Shown here in pieces: positions 32,136-35,496 of a DNA stretch of 35,496 bases. Location of the stretch: positions 1 through 35,496 of the forward strand of contig CAXGYF010000016.1 of the NCBI GenBank assembly GCA_964013895.1, in the 5' to 3' direction. Made by a program: the position numbers and the translations under genes. The notes under the pieces are model-generated. The model was not told where the DNA came from and searched no databases. It saw only the letters and a list, made by a program, of their open reading frames with translations. The DNA is from MedAcidi-G1 sp002713545 (GTDB taxonomy: Bacteria > Actinomycetota > Acidimicrobiia > Acidimicrobiales > MedAcidi-G1). Numbering within the stretch: the stretch's first letter is position 1; every line of letters starts with the position of its first letter.

Positions 32136-32828
32136 ATGCAGAATAATTCGAACATTTCAGACGGAAATACATACCATCGCTCTTTTTTTCTCGATGAAAA
32201 ACTATTCGAATACATCTTGGGCCACACTTCACAACCCGATGAAACACAAAAATCTCTTATCGAAACTACATCTAGATTGGGACGCGTTTCTGCCATGCAG
32301 GTCGCGCAGGACCAAGGTGTTTTTCTTTACATGATAGTCGCTGCAATCAGACCCGAATTTGCTGTTGAAATAGGAACTTTCACGGGTTATTCATCTTTGG
32401 CCATTGCAAAAGCTCTACCGCCGAATGGAAAACTATTATGTTGTGATGTTTCTGAAGAATGGACTTCAGTAGCTAGTGACTACTGGAAAAAAGCCGGTGT
32501 AGCTGAAAAAATTGATCTTGTTATTGCACCAGCGAAAGAAACTTTAGCTAATTTGCCCGATGATAAAAAAATCGATTTTGCTTTCATTGATGCAGATAAG
32601 GGTGGTTACAAGGAATATTATGAACAGATTGTGCCTCGATTGTCAGATCATGGATTAATAGCAATCGATAATGTTTTATGGTCGGGCAGAGTGGTTGACC
32701 CAAAAATTTCTGACGAAGATACTGTCTCTATCCGGAACTTCAATGATCACGTCTATCAAGATGACAGAGTCTCTTCTGTAATGCTCTCGGTCGGTGACGG
32801 ACTGACTCTAGTAAAGCGCACTAATTAA
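32136..32828 (+). CDS. Class I SAM-dependent O-methyltransferase (CCoAMT-like)
   Basis: 230 residues, usual for the PF01596 family. The SAM-binding motif I is AVEIGTFTGYSSLAIA, an acidic residue follows in LLCCDVSEE, and FIDADKGGYKEYYEQ carries the metal-binding Asp with the downstream AIDNVLWSGRV motif. It methylates a small catechol-like hydroxyl with a divalent metal; substrate unknown. ATG 32136 has AAGGAT 10 nt upstream. Divergent from aldehyde dehydrogenase with shared operator-like repeats between them. Confidence 0.92.
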   Translation: MQNNSNISDGNTYHRSFFLDEKLFEYILGHTSQPDETQKSLIETTSRLGRVSAMQVAQDQGVFLYMIVAAIRPEFAVEIGTFTGYSSLAIAKALPPNGKLLCCDVSEEWTSVASDYWKKAGVAEKIDLVIAPAKETLANLPDDKKIDFAFIDADKGGYKEYYEQIVPRLSDHGLIAIDNVLWSGRVVDPKISDEDTVSIRNFNDHVYQDDRVSSVMLSVGDGLTLVKRTN

Positions 32829-32859
32829 AGTTTTTATGCAAAAATAAACAAGGTCTATT

Positions 32860-32883
32860 TCTGCCGGTTAGGATCTCGGCAGA
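32860..32883. promoter_or_regulatory. Inverted repeat TCTGCCG-N10-CGGCAGA upstream of the thiolase
   Basis: Perfect 7-bp arms 27 bp before the thiolase ATG and 32 bp after the methyltransferase stop. With no T-run on either side it is more likely an operator for the thiolase promoter than an intrinsic terminator, though it could be either. Confidence 0.45.
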
Positions 32884-32909
32884 TTCGATAAAAAATTGAG
32901 AGGTTAATA

Positions 32910-34112
32910 ATGCCGGATGCTGTAATAGTAGCGACTTCAAGAACTCCTATAGGTAGAGCAAATAAAGGAAGTCTGGCAGAAGCCAGACCTGATGACATGT
33001 CAGCTTTTATAATTAAAGATGTCCTCTCCAAGGTTCCACAACTTCAAAATGATTTAGTTGAAGATGTTCTGTGGGGAACCGGTCAACCTGGTGGAGAACA
33101 AGGTTATAACATTGCGCGCATCTCAAGTCTCTTAGCCGGAATAGACGCTCCTGGAGTGACAGTAAACCGGTACTGTTCATCTTCCTTGCAAACAATCCGC
33201 ATGGCCTTTCATGCAATTAAAGCTGGGGAAGGGGATGTGTTTGTTGCCGGGGGTGTCGAATGCGTAAGTCGCTACCAATTTGGCGCCTCCGATACCGGAC
33301 CGCATAACGACTCTTTTAAAGATGCGGAGACTCGGACCGCTGAAAGGACCGGAGAAGGGGTAGAAACTTGGACTCCACCCCAAGGTTTGCCAGATGTGTA
33401 TATAGCAATGGGACAAACTGCCGAAAACGTAGCGCAAAGTAAGGGAGTTTCGCGCAAAGATCAAGACGAATGGGGGGTGCGTTCGCAAAATCGCGCGGAA
33501 GCCGCTGCATCTCGAGGTTTTTTTGAGCGTGAAATAACCCCATACACAGTTCCGGATGGAACTGTAGTCACAGCCGACGATGGAATAAGAGCTGGAACAA
33601 CATATGAAAATGTTTCACAGCTAAACCCTGTCTTCCGTCCTGATGGAACTGTTACTGCTGGTAATGCTTGTCCTTTGAATGATGGTGCTGCTGCCGTAGT
33701 CGTAATGAGTGAAGAAAAAGCTTCAGAATTGGGAGTAACTCCGCTAGCGAAAATTGTGGCCTCAGGAGTTTCATCCCTGAATCCAGAGGTCATGGGGTTA
33801 GGTCCGATTGATGCAATTAACCAGACCCTAAAAAGAGCCAATATGGCAATTAGCGACATAGACCTAGTCGAAATAAATGAAGCTTTTGCGGCGCAAGTTA
33901 TTCCTTCAGCAGAAGAAACTGGTATAGATCATGACAAATTGAATGTAAATGGTGGAGCTATCGCTTTGGGTCACCCATTTGGAATGACTGGTGCCCGAAT
34001 AATGACAACACTTATAAATGGACTAGAAGACGCAGACAAAGAATTCGGACTTGAAACCATGTGCGTTGGCGGTGGACAAGGAATGGCGATGATAGTTCAG
34101 CGGATGAGCTGA
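32910..34112 (+). CDS. Acetyl-CoA C-acyltransferase (thiolase, FadA type)
   Basis: 400 residues. The acyl-accepting Cys is in VNRYCSSSLQT, the active-site His in GHPFGMTGAR and the second Cys in MCVGGGQGMA; NGGAIALGHP and NEAFAAQV are intact. It cleaves 3-ketoacyl-CoA to acetyl-CoA plus a shortened acyl-CoA, or condenses acetyl-CoA. It looks more like the general FadA class than FadA6 of the steroid pathway, but could close the beta-oxidation steps of the ipd cluster. ATG 32910 has GAGAGG 6 nt upstream. It converges with the SCO6745-like gene 12 bp away. Confidence 0.93.
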   Translation: MPDAVIVATSRTPIGRANKGSLAEARPDDMSAFIIKDVLSKVPQLQNDLVEDVLWGTGQPGGEQGYNIARISSLLAGIDAPGVTVNRYCSSSLQTIRMAFHAIKAGEGDVFVAGGVECVSRYQFGASDTGPHNDSFKDAETRTAERTGEGVETWTPPQGLPDVYIAMGQTAENVAQSKGVSRKDQDEWGVRSQNRAEAAASRGFFEREITPYTVPDGTVVTADDGIRAGTTYENVSQLNPVFRPDGTVTAGNACPLNDGAAAVVVMSEEKASELGVTPLAKIVASGVSSLNPEVMGLGPIDAINQTLKRANMAISDIDLVEINEAFAAQVIPSAEETGIDHDKLNVNGGAIALGHPFGMTGARIMTTLINGLEDADKEFGLETMCVGGGQGMAMIVQRMS

Positions 34113-34124
34113 CACCAGAACTAC

Positions 34125-35003
34125 CTAACTCCTGACTTCTCGCCCAGCTGGCATCCATTTTGATCCAGCTGTCCTATCAATATGATCCATGTAGCGCGAA
34201 CCTACTGGTTCTATCAATTCGAGAAACTGAATCGTTTGATCAATCCCAAGATTACGCCAAGCAGCACTTGCCATATTGTTAAGTTTTCTTTCGAGCTCTT
34301 CTCTGAATTCCAAACCTTTAGTTGTAACTTCTTCTCCATTCGCCAAACCACGCTCTGCTAACTTTTTAAATGCAAAACTGATCGCTTCATCGTCTGCGCC
34401 TCTGCTACGTGGAAGCCATTGGTCGTCATAATTGTGCTTGGCATTGTCCAGAATGCCCGCCATAGTTCCGTCAATATTTTCGCTTGTCATGATTGCCCAA
34501 TGAGTATCACCCCGCCATTCACGGATGGCGTTAACAGCTAACCAAGCTGATGTGAGCGGGTCTTCATGGCGTGGCCAATCCAGTAACGATGCAAATAAAG
34601 CGCGGCCAGATAAAGGAAGTTTTTCTGCTGCATTCCAAAGAGCGGGAGACATCGTTGCTAAAGGTTCACAGATTTCTGGTGTTAACTGCTGTAAACCAGG
34701 AGCTACAGCGGCGTCTCTAGCTCCTGCCGCTTTTTCGAAAGTTGTATGTTCACGGCAATTATCAAGACTTGCTTTAATAAAATCTGGGTGTATCGAGTAA
34801 AAAGACGCAGAGACTGCTTTATTTCCAGCTTTCCCTAGAGTAGCAGCGCGGGTAGACACGTAATAACCAAATCCGTCTGGAACTCCAAGAGCTTCATAAT
34901 TCGCAATAGCCCTCGGATCCCAATAAATCCAACCGATCAATCGATGGGAAGCAAACGCTGCACGGCGACTAAGTTCTTCCCAGTCATTTTTATCTCTGTT
35001 CAA
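34125..35003 (-). CDS. SCO6745-like actinobacterial protein, function unknown
   Basis: 292 residues from TTG 35003. The N-terminus RLIGWIYWDPRAIANYEALG and the following YYVSTRAATLGKAGNKAVSASFYSIHPDFI resemble the SCO6745 family of Actinobacteria. The C-terminal half is helical (ISFAFKKLAERGLANGEEVTTKGLEFREELER) and looks like a winged-helix or MarR-like segment, so DNA binding is possible. Function is not known. The TTG is the only start that keeps the conserved N-terminus after an in-frame stop upstream; no Shine-Dalgarno is obvious. Confidence 0.75.
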   Translation of the reverse strand: MNRDKNDWEELSRRAAFASHRLIGWIYWDPRAIANYEALGVPDGFGYYVSTRAATLGKAGNKAVSASFYSIHPDFIKASLDNCREHTTFEKAAGARDAAVAPGLQQLTPEICEPLATMSPALWNAAEKLPLSGRALFASLLDWPRHEDPLTSAWLAVNAIREWRGDTHWAIMTSENIDGTMAGILDNAKHNYDDQWLPRSRGADDEAISFAFKKLAERGLANGEEVTTKGLEFREELERKLNNMASAAWRNLGIDQTIQFLELIEPVGSRYMDHIDRTAGSKWMPAGREVRS

Positions 35004-35070
35004 TTTCTCATACTTTAGGTCAATTTCAGATGACCGGCGAACGACTGAGGTCGAATCTGCGGGAACTTCA

Positions 35071-35100
35071 CGCTACAGATCAGCTCGCCTTCTGATAGCG
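35071..35100 (-). other. Hairpin in the GC-richer gap downstream of ilvC
   Basis: In the 134-bp gap between ilvC and the SCO6745-like gene, CGCTATCAG can pair with CTGA and TAGCG (9 bp with a 4-nt bulge) around AAGGCGAG. There is no T-run. It could be a terminator or mRNA-end stabiliser for ilvC. The gap also has a 37-codon open frame with GC-rich codons unlike its neighbours, which I do not call as a gene. Confidence 0.35.
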
Positions 35101-35137
35101 GGTCGACGAGATACGTGTCTTTCCCCACGCCAATTTA

Positions 35138-35494
35138 TTAACCCTGACCACCTGATGCATCTTGCACAGATACTTTGCCAGCGCTAATCCATGGCATCAT
35201 GTCACGAAGCTTAGAACCAACTTGCTCAATGCGATGTTGGCGCCCTTTTTCTTCCAAAGCATAAAAGTTTTCCCTACCAGAATGAGCTTCTTTCACCCAT
35301 TCTTCTGCAAAAGCTCCAGATTGAATCTCGTCTAAGACCTGTTTCATTGTTTCTCTTACATGGTCATCTACCACTCGAGGACCACGAGTCAAGTCGCCGT
35401 ATTCAGCAGTATCGGAAACTGAATAACGCATACCTCCTATGCCTTGTTCATACATAAGATCTACGATCAACTTCAATTCATGAAGACATTCGAA
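35138..35494 (-). CDS. ilvC: Ketol-acid reductoisomerase IlvC, C-terminal part (5' truncated by the window)
   Basis: About 118 C-terminal residues; the gene continues beyond the window. The preserved reading frame begins FECLHELKLIVDLMYEQG, followed by GMRYSVSDTAEYGDLTRGPR with the conserved Ser/Glu of the metal/substrate site, and ends in GSKLRDMMPW. IlvC makes dihydroxyvalerate and dihydroxymethylvalerate for valine, leucine and isoleucine synthesis, using Mg2+ and NADPH. The apparent internal start at 35476 is a TTG inside the conserved domain and not a real start. Stop TAA 35140-35138. Confidence 0.95.
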   Translation of the reverse strand, partial: FECLHELKLIVDLMYEQGIGGMRYSVSDTAEYGDLTRGPRVVDDHVRETMKQVLDEIQSGAFAEEWVKEAHSGRENFYALEEKGRQHRIEQVGSKLRDMMPWISAGKVSVQDASGGQG

Positions 35495-35496
35495 AT

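Noticed and set aside
35004..35137. Possible tRNA in the gap after ilvC
   Set aside because: A TTCGA-like stretch is present but no acceptor, anticodon or T-arm pairing can be built.
1..35496. Genome-wide reassignment of UGA to Trp or Gly
   Set aside because: UGA ends many intact genes at the expected C-terminus, including ATGA overlaps (ipdB/ipdC, azlC/azlD), and Trp and Gly use their normal codons.

Overview
The window looks like chromosome from an uncultured, moderately AT-rich actinobacterium, most likely a marine Acidimicrobiia-type lineage. The reasons are a WhiB-type iron-sulfur regulator (27.2-27.6 kb), actinobacterial steroid-ring genes ipdA/ipdB/ipdC/ipdF, a CtpE-like P-type ATPase, an SCO6745-type protein, many GTG/TTG starts and several promoters placed for leaderless mRNAs. 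The taxonomic call is inference. There are no rRNA or tRNA genes, CRISPR arrays, insertion sequences or phage genes, and no gene-free stretch longer than about 210 bases.

The most notable content is two redox genes, each interrupted by one in-frame TGA exactly where the family has its catalytic cysteine. The first (1-585, 5' end outside the window) is a secreted TlpA/MPT53-like thioredoxin-fold protein whose CxxC reads as TGA-Leu-Thr-Cys. The second (30033-30500, minus) is a BCP/PrxQ peroxiredoxin whose peroxidatic Cys in the TPGCT motif is TGA. Each TGA is followed by a potential bacterial SECIS hairpin. UGA is an ordinary stop elsewhere in the window. I read both as selenoprotein genes; the Sec machinery (selA, selB, selC, selD) is not in the window.

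Layout: (a) 0.6-6.5 kb, minus: leuA-leuC-leuD, followed by a secreted beta-propeller protein. leuA is preceded by a 10-codon leader peptide with four consecutive leucines and by an intrinsic terminator, a classical leucine attenuator. (b) 6.5-11.2 kb, minus: S9 peptidase, class I aminotransferase, small lipoprotein, zinc alcohol dehydrogenase. (c) 11.2-19.1 kb, minus: ipdA-ipdB-ipdC, two acyl-CoA dehydrogenases, a thioesterase, a low-molecular-weight phosphatase, the azlC-azlD branched-chain amino acid exporter and a hemolysin III family protein, in tight or overlapping order. (d) 19.1-22.6 kb: a divergent SDR and a metallo-beta-lactamase-fold hydrolase on plus, then ipdF and another SDR on minus. 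(e) 22.7-27.2 kb, plus: extended SDR, SnoaL-like protein, Nudix hydrolase, P-type ATPase. (f) 27.2-32 kb: WhiB, MaoC-type hydratase, mesaconyl-CoA CoA-transferase (Mct), Sec-peroxiredoxin, aldehyde dehydrogenase. (g) 32-35.5 kb: O-methyltransferase, thiolase, SCO6745-like protein and the 3' end of ilvC.

Functionally, the ipd genes open and degrade the C/D rings of steroids as HIP-CoA-derived intermediates, feeding acyl-CoA dehydrogenases and thiolases and yielding acetyl-, propionyl- and succinyl-CoA level products. The Mct plus MaoC pair would suit glyoxylate/propionyl-CoA co-assimilation through mesaconyl-CoA, a route otherwise known from the second half of the 3-hydroxypropionate bicycle; that link is inference. 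Leucine synthesis (leuACD, ilvC) and branched-chain amino acid export (azlCD) form a second theme.
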